Below the pieces are notes generated by a model, which saw only the letters and a list, made by a program, of their open reading frames with translations, was not told the origin of the DNA and did no database searches. Shown here piece after piece: positions 31,228 through 39,773 of a DNA stretch of 64,000 nt. The stretch is from DATJKD01 sp963728295. Its GTDB lineage: Bacteria > Pseudomonadota > Gammaproteobacteria > Steroidobacterales > Steroidobacteraceae. Numbering within the stretch: position 1 is the first letter of the stretch; each line of letters opens with the position of its first letter. The position numbers and the translations under genes were made by a program. The DNA is taken from NCBI GenBank assembly GCA_963728295.1, contig CAVSKB010000019.1, positions 186,001-250,000 on the forward strand, written 5' to 3'.

Positions 31228-31890
31228 CCCGGTCATTGCCGCTCGTGGTGCTGGTATCGGGGCGCGGCAGCAATCTGCGCGCGATCGAGGCGCGCATCGC
31301 GGCCGGCGAACTGCCCGCACGGATCTGTGCCGTGCTGAGCGATCGCGAGGATGCAGCGGCGCTCGCATGGGCGACAGAGCGTGGTCTCACCGTGCATGCC
31401 GTGCCGCAGCGGCAGTACGACGGCCGGGCGGCATTCGATACGGCGCTCGGCGACGTCATCGCCGGATACGAGCCCGCGCCTGGTCGTACTCGCCGGGTTC
31501 ATGCGCATTCTGGGCGCTCCGCTGGTCGAGCGTTTCGCGGGCCGGATGCTCAATATCCACCCGTCGCTGCTGCCGAAGTACCCGGGTCTGCACACGCACC
31601 GGCGCGTGCTCGAGGCCGGTGATCCCGAGCACGGGGCCAGCGTTCATTTCGTAACCGCCGAACTCGATGGCGGCCCGGTGGTCCTACAGGCCAGGGTCCC
31701 GGTGCTTCCGGGCGACGACGAGGCGATGCTCGCCGCGCGTGTACTGGTGCAGGAACACAGGATATATCCGCTTGCAATCCGCTGGTTCGCGGAGGGTCGG
31801 TTGCGGCTCGAAGGCGGCGCCGTGTGGTTCGACGGGCGACCGCTCGAGACGCCGCTGCTCGCCAACGGGACGGCGGATGCGGCCGCCTGA
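31224..31890 (+). CDS. purN: Phosphoribosylglycinamide formyltransferase (one frameshift)
   Basis: GAR transformylase using 10-formyl-tetrahydrofolate. LPLVVLVSGRGSNLRAIEAR is the opening phosphate-binding loop; after a shift near 31474 follows LVVLAGFMRILGAPLVERFA, then the catalytic signature MLNIHPSLLPKYPGLHTHRR (Asn, His) and HFVTAELDGGPVVLQARVPV containing the active-site Asp. Corrected length is about 221 residues. Coupled to purM by a four-base overlap and overlapping the next gene by 14 bases. Confidence 0.92.
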
Positions 31891-32635
31891 CGATCGCCGC
31901 GCGCGGCGCGGCTCCGCGTGGCGCGTGCTGGCGGTCCTACTTGCGTGCACCGGACCCTTGCCGGCTCACGCGGAGACCCCCGCACTGGAGCTCGAGGCGT
32001 ACACCGCTCGCTACCAGGTCAGCTACCGCGGGCTCGCCGGCGGGCAGGTCGAATCGAGTCTCAAACCCGGCAGCGCACCCGGCGTGTGGCTATACGCGAC
32101 CCGCGCGTTTCCCAATTTCCTGGGACGCATGGCCGTGAGCGCGGCGGCGCGCGAGCACGGCACGATGCAGATCTCGCCTGAGCGCGTGCGGCCGCTCGAG
32201 TTCGAGTTCAACGACGGAACAGCCGAGGACGTGAAGGACGTCAGGCTCAAGTTCGACTGGAATGTCAACCAGGTGACCGGCGTCGCGGACGGCAAGCCGT
32301 TTACCTACGACGTCGAGCCTGGCACACAGGACACCGCGTCGGTGCAGGCCGCGATGCTGGTCGAGCTGCTGGCCGGGCGCACGCCGACCGGCTTCAAGAT
32401 CGTTGCCGGCGGCCGGCTGCGTGATTACCGTTACTGGAGCGAGGGCACGGCCCGGGTCACCACGCCAGCCGGCGAATACGACACCGTTGTCTGGGCCAGC
32501 CAGCGCGACGGGTCGTCGCGGGTTTCGCGCGTCTGGCACGCGCCGGAACTCGGTTACGTGCCCGTGCAGGCGGTCCAGTATCGCAAGGGCAAACCCGAGC
32601 TCTCGATGAAGCTGGCGAGCCTCACGCGACCTTAG
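31877..32635 (+). CDS. DUF3108 periplasmic protein
   Basis: About 252 residues. A signal peptide (WRVLAVLLACTGPLPAHA) leads into the DUF3108 domain: LEAYTARYQVSYRGLAGGQV, RFPNFLGR-like segment, GFKIVAGGRLRDYRYWSEGT and VWHAPELGYVPVQAVQYRKG. Family members are exported beta-rich proteins often located after purN; no biochemical role is known. ATG 31877 lies inside the purN end, indicating coupling. Repeat copy 3 starts right after the stop. Confidence 0.86.
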   Translation: MRPPDDRRARRGSAWRVLAVLLACTGPLPAHAETPALELEAYTARYQVSYRGLAGGQVESSLKPGSAPGVWLYATRAFPNFLGRMAVSAAAREHGTMQISPERVRPLEFEFNDGTAEDVKDVRLKFDWNVNQVTGVADGKPFTYDVEPGTQDTASVQAAMLVELLAGRTPTGFKIVAGGRLRDYRYWSEGTARVTTPAGEYDTVVWASQRDGSSRVSRVWHAPELGYVPVQAVQYRKGKPELSMKLASLTRP

Positions 32636-33238
32636 CCGCACCCCGCCGCTCGCCCGCTGGCTGCTCGCCGCCGCTCGGCGTCTGAGCTCGCCGCCGCTCG
32701 GCCCGGGTATCTCGTGGGCCGGTCACCACGATCGAGGAACGTTGCAGAGCGCAGAAGGGTGCCCCGCACATCTTGTCGGAGCTACACCGCAGCGGTCGGC
32801 GGTATCGCGGAATCGTCGCAGAGTCATGACTTCGGAGTGCCCGCGACGTCTACCTGCGAGTGTTCAGGCGTGGTTTCGGCCCACGAGACACCCGGTCCAA
32901 ACGCCGGCTCGCCGAGGCCACGGTGGGGTCGCGAGCCGGCGCGTGGACGTGGTGGTATCCCAGCCGCGAAGCACGCCTCCGTCCCTGCAGTTGGACGTCG
33001 CGGGCACTCTGGCGAAGGGCTGCCTCGACGATTCCGCGATACCAACTACCGTCCGGCGTGCGCCGACAGCACGTGCGGGGCACCCCTCTTTCGCGTCTGC
33101 ACCATTCCTGGATCGTGGTGAGCGGCTGGGATACCACCGCGGCCGCGTGTCGGCGAGCAGCCACCTCGGCGAGGCGCCGGCGAGCGACCACCAGGGCAGC
33201 GCGTCGGCGAGCAGCCACCGGCCGGATGGCGCCGACAC
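32636..33238. repeat. Nested inverted intergenic repeat, copy 3 (reversed)
   Basis: No gene in this gap. Same architecture as the other two copies but in opposite orientation: the arm type carrying AGTCATGACT comes first (32725-32847) and the other arm second (32997-33119). The central stem is CGCCGGCTCGC (32902-32912) and GCGAGCCGGCG (32931-32941), a perfect 11-bp pair with the loop conserved as the complement of the other copies. Tandem GC-rich units (GCTGCTCGCCGCCGCTCGG on the left, CGTCGGCGAGCAGCCACC on the right) flank it. It fills the gap between the convergent DUF3108 and dcd genes. Confidence 0.9.
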
Positions 33239-33806
33239 TCAGGCCTTCGGCAGCGTCACGCCCTTCTGCCCTGGTACTTGCCGCCGCGGTCCGCGTACGA
33301 CGTCGGCGCAGACCTCGTCGGATTCGAAGAACAGCATCTGCGCCACGCCCTCGTTCGCGTAGATCTTCGCGGGCAGCGGCGTGGTGTTGGAGAACTCGAG
33401 CGTCACGTGGCCTTCCCACTCCGGCTCGAGCGGCGTCACGTTGACGATGATGCCGCAGCGCGCGTAGGTCGACTTGCCGAGGCAGATCGTCAGGACGTTG
33501 CGCGGGATGCGGAAGTATTCGACGGTGCGCGCCAGCGCGAACGAGTTCGGCGGGATGATGCAGACGTCGCCGATCAGATCGACGAATGACCCGTGGTCGA
33601 AGTCCTTCGGATCGACGATGGTGGAGTTGATGTTGGTGAAGATCTTGAACTCGTGGGCGCAGCGCACGTCGTAGCCGTAGCTCGAGGTGCCGTAGGAGAC
33701 GATCCGGTGCCCGTTAACCGTCCGCACCTGCTCCGCGCTCGAACGGCTCGATCATGCCGTGCTCCTCGGCCATGCGGCGGATCCAGCGGTCGGACTTGAT
33801 GCTCAC
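33239..33806 (-). CDS. dcd: dCTP deaminase (one frameshift)
   Basis: Converts dCTP to dUTP for thymidylate synthesis. GTG 33806 opens with SIKSDRWIRRMAEEHGMIEP; one extra base near 33732 then leads to VNGHRIVSYGTSSYGYDVRC, HGSFVDLIGDVCIIPPNSFA, STYARCGIIVNVTPLEPEWE with the catalytic Glu region, and the C-terminal GQKGVTLPKA. Corrected length is about 188 residues, as in E. coli. GTG directly follows the mrp stop, so the two are co-transcribed. Confidence 0.92.
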
Positions 33807-34896
33807 TCAGCTTTCCTCGACGGTGATGCTGGGAAATGCGCGCCGCGTCCGCGCTGCTCAGCGAGAGCCGGGCGGCCGTGCGGCGGGCAAGGTCGCGCCA
33901 GACACGGCCCAGTGGGCTGTCGGGCTCGGCGACGACCGTCGGCCGGCCGCCGTCGGTCTGTTCGCGGATGCGGATGTCGAGCGGCAGCTGGCCGAGCAGG
34001 CGACGCCGTACTCGCTCCGCCATGCGCCGCGCCGCCGCCCTCGCCGAACACGTGCTCTGCGTGGCCGCAGCTGCGTGCACACGTGCGGTGCTCATGTTCT
34101 CGACGATGCCGAGCACCGGCACGGCGACCTTCTCGAACATCTTCAAGCCCTTGCGCGCATCGAGCAGTGCGATGTCCTGCGGCGTGGTCACGATGACCGC
34201 GCCGCTGACCGGCACGCGCTGCGCGAGCGTGAGCTGGATGTCGCCGGTGCCGGGCGGCATGTCGACGATCAGGTAATCGAGCTCCCCCCAGTGCGTGTCG
34301 CCAAGCAGCTGGGTCAGCGCCTGGGTCACCATCGGGCCGCGCCAGACCATCGGCTGCTCTTCCTCGATCAGGAAGCCGATCGACATCGCACGCAGGCCAT
34401 GTGCCGCAAGCGGCTCGAGCGTCTTGCCGTCGCGCGAGACCGGCCGCTCGCCCGTCAGGCCGAGCATCCGGGGCTGGCTCGGTCCGTAGATGTCCGCATC
34501 GAGCAGGCCGACCCGCGCTCCGTCGAGCGCGAGCCCGAGCGCCAGATTGACCGCCACCGTCGACTTGCCCACGCCGCCCTTGCCGGAAGCGACCGCAATG
34601 ACGTTGCGGATACCAGGCAGCGCCTGCCGGCCGGCGGGCGCGGCCTGCGCAGCGACTTCCCAGCTCACCTCCACCCGCGCCTGCCCGCCGCCTGCCTCCA
34701 GCCTGGCCTCGAGCGCCCGGGCGAGCTCCTCGCGGTACGGCCCCATCGGAAATCCAAGCGCCACCTCCGCCACGACCGTTCCGCCGTCCAATCTGACGGA
34801 CTTCACAGCTTTGACGTCGTCCAAGGGCGTCCCGAGGTAGGGTTCGACATAATTCCCGACCACGAGGCGGGCTTCGCGGACGCGATCGTCGGTCAT
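33807..34896 (-). CDS. apbC: Mrp/ApbC Fe-S cluster carrier ATPase (several frameshifts)
   Basis: Binds and transfers Fe-S clusters. The N-terminal MIP18-like domain (residues 1-85) precedes NVIAVASGKGGVGKSTVAVN (deviant Walker A), DADIYGPSQPRMLGL and YLIVDMPPGTGDIQLTLAQR. Around 34000-34090 several small indels scramble the frame: correcting them restores NMSTHVCTQCGHAEHVFGEG, with the cluster-binding CxxC. Reading then returns to LPLDIRIREQTDGGRPTVVA. A last extra base near 33840 gives the natural end AFPSITVEES with stop at 33807-33809, immediately before dcd. About 360 residues. Confidence 0.86.
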
Positions 34897-35080
34897 GGGT
34901 GGCCGGATCCAGGGAGAACGGCAATGAGCCGCGCAGGAGGAATTGTAGCCGATTCACAGGCGCCGACGGCGGGGGGCCCCGGACTGTGCGTGGCATAATT
35001 TCAGTTTCGTGGTGCCGGGCCTTGCAGCCGGGTTCCGTTGACTTAATTCTCCGCAGAGCAGACGCCGCAGCCCGCACACG

Positions 35081-37483
35081 ATGAGCCTGTTCAGTAACAT
35101 GCGCGCCGAACGCCTGATCGCCGAGATCAAGGCCGCCGGGGATACCGGCGAATCGGATAAGCGCAAGGCCCTCGACAGGCTGGTCAAGCTTGGCCCCTCG
35201 GCGATCCCGCGGATCATCGACGCGCTCGCCAACGCCGACAAGCAGGAGACCGCCGGCTTCGTGAGCGCCTTGAGCAGCATGCTCGACCAGCGGACGTTTC
35301 CGGCCATCGCCGAAGGGCTCAAGGACGGCAACCAGCGCACCGTGGCGGCCGTCGTCTGGGCGATGAGCAGCGCGAAGAACTACCCCGCATCGATGGTCTA
35401 CGCGCTGCTCGAAGACCCGGCCATGCCCAAGGGGCAGGTGGTGAGCATCCTGGCCGCCCAGAAAGCGCGGCTCAACGCGCGCGAGCTGCTGAAGCACGCC
35501 TACACCCAGGAGGCGACCGAGAAGGCGGCGCTCTTCCGGGTCATCGGTGAGATCGCGGACGCAAGCATCATCCCGGAGCTCATCAGCCGGCTGGAAGGCA
35601 AGGATCCCATCGCGCGGGTGCACATCATCAATATCCTGGCTCGGTTCAACCGGCCGGAGGTCGGCGTAGCGCTGCAGGCGCAGCTCAAGGACACCAGCAA
35701 GTTCATCCGCCAGGCCGTGCTCAATGCGCTGTCGCGACTGGACGGCAACGTCGATATCGCGCTCCTCTGCGAGGTGCTCCGCGATCACGACGTGGAGACC
35801 CAGCAGAAGGCGATCGACGCGGTGGTGCGCGCCAATCACCCGGAGACGATCAAGCACCTTGTGAAGGTGCTGCGCGACGAGGACGAGGGCGCGCGGCGCG
35901 CAGCGGTCGAGGTCCTCAATGAGATCGGCACGGCGCAGCACGTGAAGTACCTGCTGCAGTCGATCAAGGACGACGACTGGTGGGTGCGCAGCCGCGCCGC
36001 CGACGCGCTCGCGAAGATCGGCGGGCCGCGGGTGATCGATGCGGCGCTGGAGCTGATCCGCGACCAGGACGAGGACGTGCGGCGCGCGGCGATCGAGATC
36101 CTGAACCAGACCAAGGACGAGCGTGCCGTCAACTTCCTGATCGACGCGACGCACGACAAGGATTGGTGGGTCCGCGAACGCGCTGTCGATGCGCTGGCCG
36201 AGATCGGCAGCAGCCGGGCCCTGCCCTCGCTGGTCGAGCAGCTGCGCGGCGGTGACCAACGCTCGTTGCCAACGGTCGTGCGGGCCATAGGCAAGCTCGG
36301 AAATGCCGCGCAGGTCCCGCACGTCCTGCAGCACCTCGAGCACGAGTCCAAGGAAGTGCGGCTCGAGGCCATCACGGCGCTCACGCGGCTCGTCAACGAG
36401 CAGAGTGTCGACGGCGTCCGCTCGCGCCTCGAGGTGATCGGCGCGGTCGTGTCCGATCCCACCGTGAGCCATGCGGCCATGCGCGCAGTCGAAGACCTCG
36501 ACAGCCGCTTCGCGAGCGGCGCCGTTGCGGTGGCCGCGGGTGTTGGGCGGGGCGCGAGTCCCGCGCGCATGACCGAGACCGCGCGCACACTGCTGGCCGA
36601 TCGCCCGGAAGTCGAGGGGCTCCTGAAGCCGCAGCCCGAGTCGCAGCGGCTCGACATCTCGCAGTTGAAGCCCGGCGAGGTGCTCGAGGGCCGCTACAAG
36701 TACGTGCAGAAGATCGGCAAGGGCGCTTTCGGCACCGTGCTGCTGATGGAGGACACGGTCGTCGACGAGCGGCTGATCCTGAAGTTCCTGAACCCGAACG
36801 TCTCGCAGGACGAGGAGATGATGAAGCGGTTCGTGCACGAGCTGCGCTACTCGCGCAAGATTACGCATCGCAACGTCATCCGCATCTACGACTTCCTGTT
36901 CATCCGCGGCAACTACGCCATCTCGATGGAGTACTTTCCGTCGCACACACTCGGCCACGAGGTGAACGACAAGCCGTTGCCGCTCGCGAAGGCGGTGCGC
37001 TATGCAACCGACATCTGCACGGGCATGACGGTCGCCCACCAGCAGGGGATCATCCATCGCGACCTGAAGCCCGCCAACGTGCTGATCGACGAGACCGGTC
37101 TGGTCAAGATCGTCGACTTCGGCGTCGCCGCGGCGCAGCTCGAGGGCGACACTCAGCTCACCAAGACCGGCTATGTGATCGGCTCGCCGAAATACATGGC
37201 GCCGGAGCAGATCCTCGGCAAGAAAGTCGACGAGCGGGCCGACATCTACAGCCTGGGCGTCATACTGTACGAGATGCTGACCGGTGAGCCACCCTACCAC
37301 CGCGGGGACCACATGGCCGTCATGTATCAGCACGTCCAGGGCAAGGCGAGGCCGCCAATCGAGCTCAACGCCGCGATCCCGCCGGGCCTGTCGGAAATCG
37401 TCATGCGCTCCATGAGCGTGGACAAGGCGAAGCGTTTCCAGAACATGGACGAGCTGCGCACCGCGCTCGAGCGATATCTCTAG
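35081..37483 (+). CDS. HEAT-repeat Ser/Thr protein kinase
   Basis: An 800-residue cytoplasmic protein with an uncommon layout. Residues ~20-480 are tandem HEAT/PBS-like helical repeats, seen as recurring units such as VEVLNEIGTAQHVKYLLQSI, RSRAADALAKIGGPRVIDAA and RERAVDALAEIGSSRALPSL. A short linker leads to a Hanks-type kinase (residues ~535-800) with IGKGAFGTVLL (glycine loop), LILKFLNP (ATP Lys), IIHRDLKPANVLI (catalytic loop) and IVDFGVAAAQ (DFG), then GSPKYMAPEQ. All catalytic residues are present, so it should be active. There is no membrane segment. It lies 11 bases before two PilT-type ATPase genes. Confidence 0.93.
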   Translation: MSLFSNMRAERLIAEIKAAGDTGESDKRKALDRLVKLGPSAIPRIIDALANADKQETAGFVSALSSMLDQRTFPAIAEGLKDGNQRTVAAVVWAMSSAKNYPASMVYALLEDPAMPKGQVVSILAAQKARLNARELLKHAYTQEATEKAALFRVIGEIADASIIPELISRLEGKDPIARVHIINILARFNRPEVGVALQAQLKDTSKFIRQAVLNALSRLDGNVDIALLCEVLRDHDVETQQKAIDAVVRANHPETIKHLVKVLRDEDEGARRAAVEVLNEIGTAQHVKYLLQSIKDDDWWVRSRAADALAKIGGPRVIDAALELIRDQDEDVRRAAIEILNQTKDERAVNFLIDATHDKDWWVRERAVDALAEIGSSRALPSLVEQLRGGDQRSLPTVVRAIGKLGNAAQVPHVLQHLEHESKEVRLEAITALTRLVNEQSVDGVRSRLEVIGAVVSDPTVSHAAMRAVEDLDSRFASGAVAVAAGVGRGASPARMTETARTLLADRPEVEGLLKPQPESQRLDISQLKPGEVLEGRYKYVQKIGKGAFGTVLLMEDTVVDERLILKFLNPNVSQDEEMMKRFVHELRYSRKITHRNVIRIYDFLFIRGNYAISMEYFPSHTLGHEVNDKPLPLAKAVRYATDICTGMTVAHQQGIIHRDLKPANVLIDETGLVKIVDFGVAAAQLEGDTQLTKTGYVIGSPKYMAPEQILGKKVDERADIYSLGVILYEMLTGEPPYHRGDHMAVMYQHVQGKARPPIELNAAIPPGLSEIVMRSMSVDKAKRFQNMDELRTALERYL

Positions 37484-37494
37484 CCGGGGCAGCC

Positions 37495-38595
37495 ATGGCA
37501 CGCATAGATGCATTCCTCAAGCTCGGCGCCTCCCAGGGCTGCTCCGACGTGCACCTGGCGGTAGGCGTGCCGCCGATGCTGCGCATGAACGGCGAGCTGA
37601 TGCCGATCAAGTTCCGCAGCCTGGGCGAAGCGGAGCTCGAGGGTTTCGTGACCGAGATCCTGAGCCCGACGCAGCAGGCAGGCTTCCGCAAGGGCAACGA
37701 CATCGACTTTTCCTACGTCTCTGACGACGGTGCGCGGTTCCGCGTCAACCTGTTCCGCAAGGACACCGGCGTGGGCGCGGTGTTCCGGGCCATCCCTGCG
37801 GAGGTACCGCTCCTCGATTCACTGAAACTGCCGCCGGTGGTCAAGAGGTTCTGCGACTACCACCAGGGGCTGGTGCTGGTCACCGGCCCGACCGGGACGG
37901 GCAAGTCGACCACGCTCGCAGCGATGATCGATCACCTGAACCGGCACCGAAAGCTCAACATCGTCAGCCTCGAAGACCCGATCGAGTTCGTCCACCGCAG
38001 CAAGCTCTCGCAGGTGATCCAGCGCGAGCTGCATTCCCACCTGCCCTCGTTCGCCGAAGGCGTGCGGGCAGCGATGCGCGAGGACCCGGACGTCATCCTG
38101 GTGGGCGAGCTGCGCGACGCGGACACCGTCCGCTGGGCGATGACGGCCGCCGAGACCGGGCACCTGGTGCTCGGCACGCTGCACACCACGAGCGCGGTCA
38201 AGACCGTGGACCGCATGGTCGACGCGCTCCCCGCGGAGGAACGCGAGCAGACGAAGGGCTTCCTCTCGCAGAGCCTGATCGGCGTCGTGACCCAGGTGCT
38301 CGTGAAGACGCCGGACCTGCGCGGCCGCAGGGCGGTCTGCGAGGTCATGACGATGAACAAGGCGATCGGCAAGCTCATCATGACCGACCAGACGCACATG
38401 ATTGCCTCGCAGCTGCAGACCGGGCGGGAATCCGGCATGCAGCTCATGGACATGGCGCTGCTCGCGGCGGTCGTGGCACGCGAGGTCGATCCCGAGGACG
38501 CATTCGTGTACGCGCTCGACAAGAAGCCGTTCACACGCTACGTGCCCGACGGGACCGCGATACTCAAGGCCGACGTCACTCAGGGGGCGGCATGA
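37495..38595 (+). CDS. PilT-type pilus retraction ATPase, first paralogue
   Basis: A 366-residue hexameric motor ATPase of the type IV pilus retraction family. SDVHLAVGVPPMLRMNGELM is the N-terminal PAS-like domain; TGPTGTGKSTTLAAMIDHLN at residue ~130 is Walker A; VSLEDPIEFVHRSKLSQVIQ contains the Asp box; EDPDVILVGELRDADTV is Walker B and HLVLGTLHTTSAVKTVDRMV the His box. The C-terminal AIGKLIMTDQ aligns with the PilT AIRNLI motif. It is closer to PilT than to PilU by these segments. Its stop overlaps the second paralogue (ATGA). Confidence 0.9.
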   Translation: MARIDAFLKLGASQGCSDVHLAVGVPPMLRMNGELMPIKFRSLGEAELEGFVTEILSPTQQAGFRKGNDIDFSYVSDDGARFRVNLFRKDTGVGAVFRAIPAEVPLLDSLKLPPVVKRFCDYHQGLVLVTGPTGTGKSTTLAAMIDHLNRHRKLNIVSLEDPIEFVHRSKLSQVIQRELHSHLPSFAEGVRAAMREDPDVILVGELRDADTVRWAMTAAETGHLVLGTLHTTSAVKTVDRMVDALPAEEREQTKGFLSQSLIGVVTQVLVKTPDLRGRRAVCEVMTMNKAIGKLIMTDQTHMIASQLQTGRESGMQLMDMALLAAVVAREVDPEDAFVYALDKKPFTRYVPDGTAILKADVTQGAA

Positions 38596-39728
38596 GCACG
38601 GATCCCGCCGACACCGGCAGCCAGAGCCAGAGCCTGAGCAGCACGCAGTCGAACGCCGCCTACGTGCCGAAGCGGATCGACGAGTATCTGCGCGAAGTCC
38701 TGTCGCGCAACGGCTCGGACCTCCACTTCGTCGCCGGCGATCCGCCCCGCATCCGTCTGTTCGGCGACCTCCATACGCTGCGCGAGCAGAAGCTTACCCA
38801 GGACGTCGTGCGCACCGCGATGTTCGAGATCATGCCGCGCACGGCGATGAACCGCTTCGAACAGAAGGACGGCGCGGACTTTGCCTACAGCATTCCCGGC
38901 GTATCGCGCTTCCGGGTGAACGTGTTCCGGCACATCGGTGGCGTCGGCGCGGTGTTCCGGGCCATCCCGTCCAAGGCGCTGTCGCTCGACCAGCTCAACA
39001 TGCCCGAGGCCGTGCGCAGCCTCTGCCGGGTGAACAGCGGTCTGATCCTGGTGACCGGCAAGACCGGTTCGGGAAAGTCGACCTCGCTCGCTGCGATGAT
39101 CGACGACATCAACACGCGCATCAAGGGACACATCCTCACCATCGAGGACCCGATCGAGTTCGTGCACACGCGCAAGAACTGCCTGGTCAGCCAGCGCGAG
39201 GTCGGGGTTCACAGCCCCGGCTTCGCCGAGGCGCTGCACTCGGCCCTGCGCGAGGACCCGGACGTGGTGCTGGTCGGCGAGTTGCGCGACCACGAGACGA
39301 TGAGCATCGCGGTCACCGCGGCGGAAATGGGCATCCTGGTGATGGGGACGCTGCACACGAACGGCGCGGCCGCAACCGTCGACCGCATCGTCAATGCGTT
39401 CCCCACGGACAAGCAGGGCCATGTGCGCACCATGCTGTCGACCTCGCTGCGCGGCGTCATCTCCCAGCAACTCATCCAGCGCGCCGACAAGCGCGGCCGG
39501 GTCGCGGCCCTCGAGATCCTGATCAATACTCCGGCGGTGTCGAACCTCATCCGCCAGGGCAAGCTCGACCAGCTCGAGAACACGATGCAGAGCGGCGGCA
39601 TGCACGGGATGCGGACCATGGATTCCGCGATCCAGGAACTGCTCGACAAGGCCATGATCAGCGGCCGTGCGGCGTTCGAGAAGAGCATCAACAAGCAGCG
39701 CTTCGAGCATCTGAAGGAAATGGGCTGA
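38592..39728 (+). CDS. PilT-type pilus retraction ATPase, second paralogue
   Basis: A 378-residue paralogue of the preceding gene. SDLHFVAGDPPRIRLFGDLH is the N-terminal domain; Walker A reads GKTGSGKST, with Lys where most PilT proteins have Pro; ILTIEDPIEFVHTRKNCLVS carries the Asp box; EDPDVVLVGELRDHETM is Walker B; ILVMGTLHTNGAAATVDRIV the His box; AVSNLIRQGKLDQL the AIRNLI-like motif. About 35 extra residues rich in Ser, Gln and Asn (SQSQSLSSTQSNAAYVPK) precede the domain. Presence of two retraction-type motors suggests they work as a pair, as PilT and PilU do elsewhere. Confidence 0.9.
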   Translation: MSTDPADTGSQSQSLSSTQSNAAYVPKRIDEYLREVLSRNGSDLHFVAGDPPRIRLFGDLHTLREQKLTQDVVRTAMFEIMPRTAMNRFEQKDGADFAYSIPGVSRFRVNVFRHIGGVGAVFRAIPSKALSLDQLNMPEAVRSLCRVNSGLILVTGKTGSGKSTSLAAMIDDINTRIKGHILTIEDPIEFVHTRKNCLVSQREVGVHSPGFAEALHSALREDPDVVLVGELRDHETMSIAVTAAEMGILVMGTLHTNGAAATVDRIVNAFPTDKQGHVRTMLSTSLRGVISQQLIQRADKRGRVAALEILINTPAVSNLIRQGKLDQLENTMQSGGMHGMRTMDSAIQELLDKAMISGRAAFEKSINKQRFEHLKEMG

Positions 39729-39773
39729 GCCGCGGGCCGGCGGGCCCCATGGCATACTTCCGCGGTCCAGAGG

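Noticed and set aside
32742..33362. A 206-codon frame over the third element running into dcd.
   Set aside because: It runs antisense into a real gene and its sequence is explained by the repeat's symmetry; the equivalent region in the other copies is not conserved as protein.
35038..35043. TTGACT upstream of the HEAT-kinase gene as a -35 box.
   Set aside because: No acceptable -10 box lies 16-18 bases downstream; the sequence there is GC-rich.
33803..37513. A 1236-codon minus-strand frame opposite the HEAT-kinase gene.
   Set aside because: It is antisense to a protein with intact kinase motifs and clean HEAT repeats, shows low-complexity composition, and arises from codon bias in GC-rich DNA.
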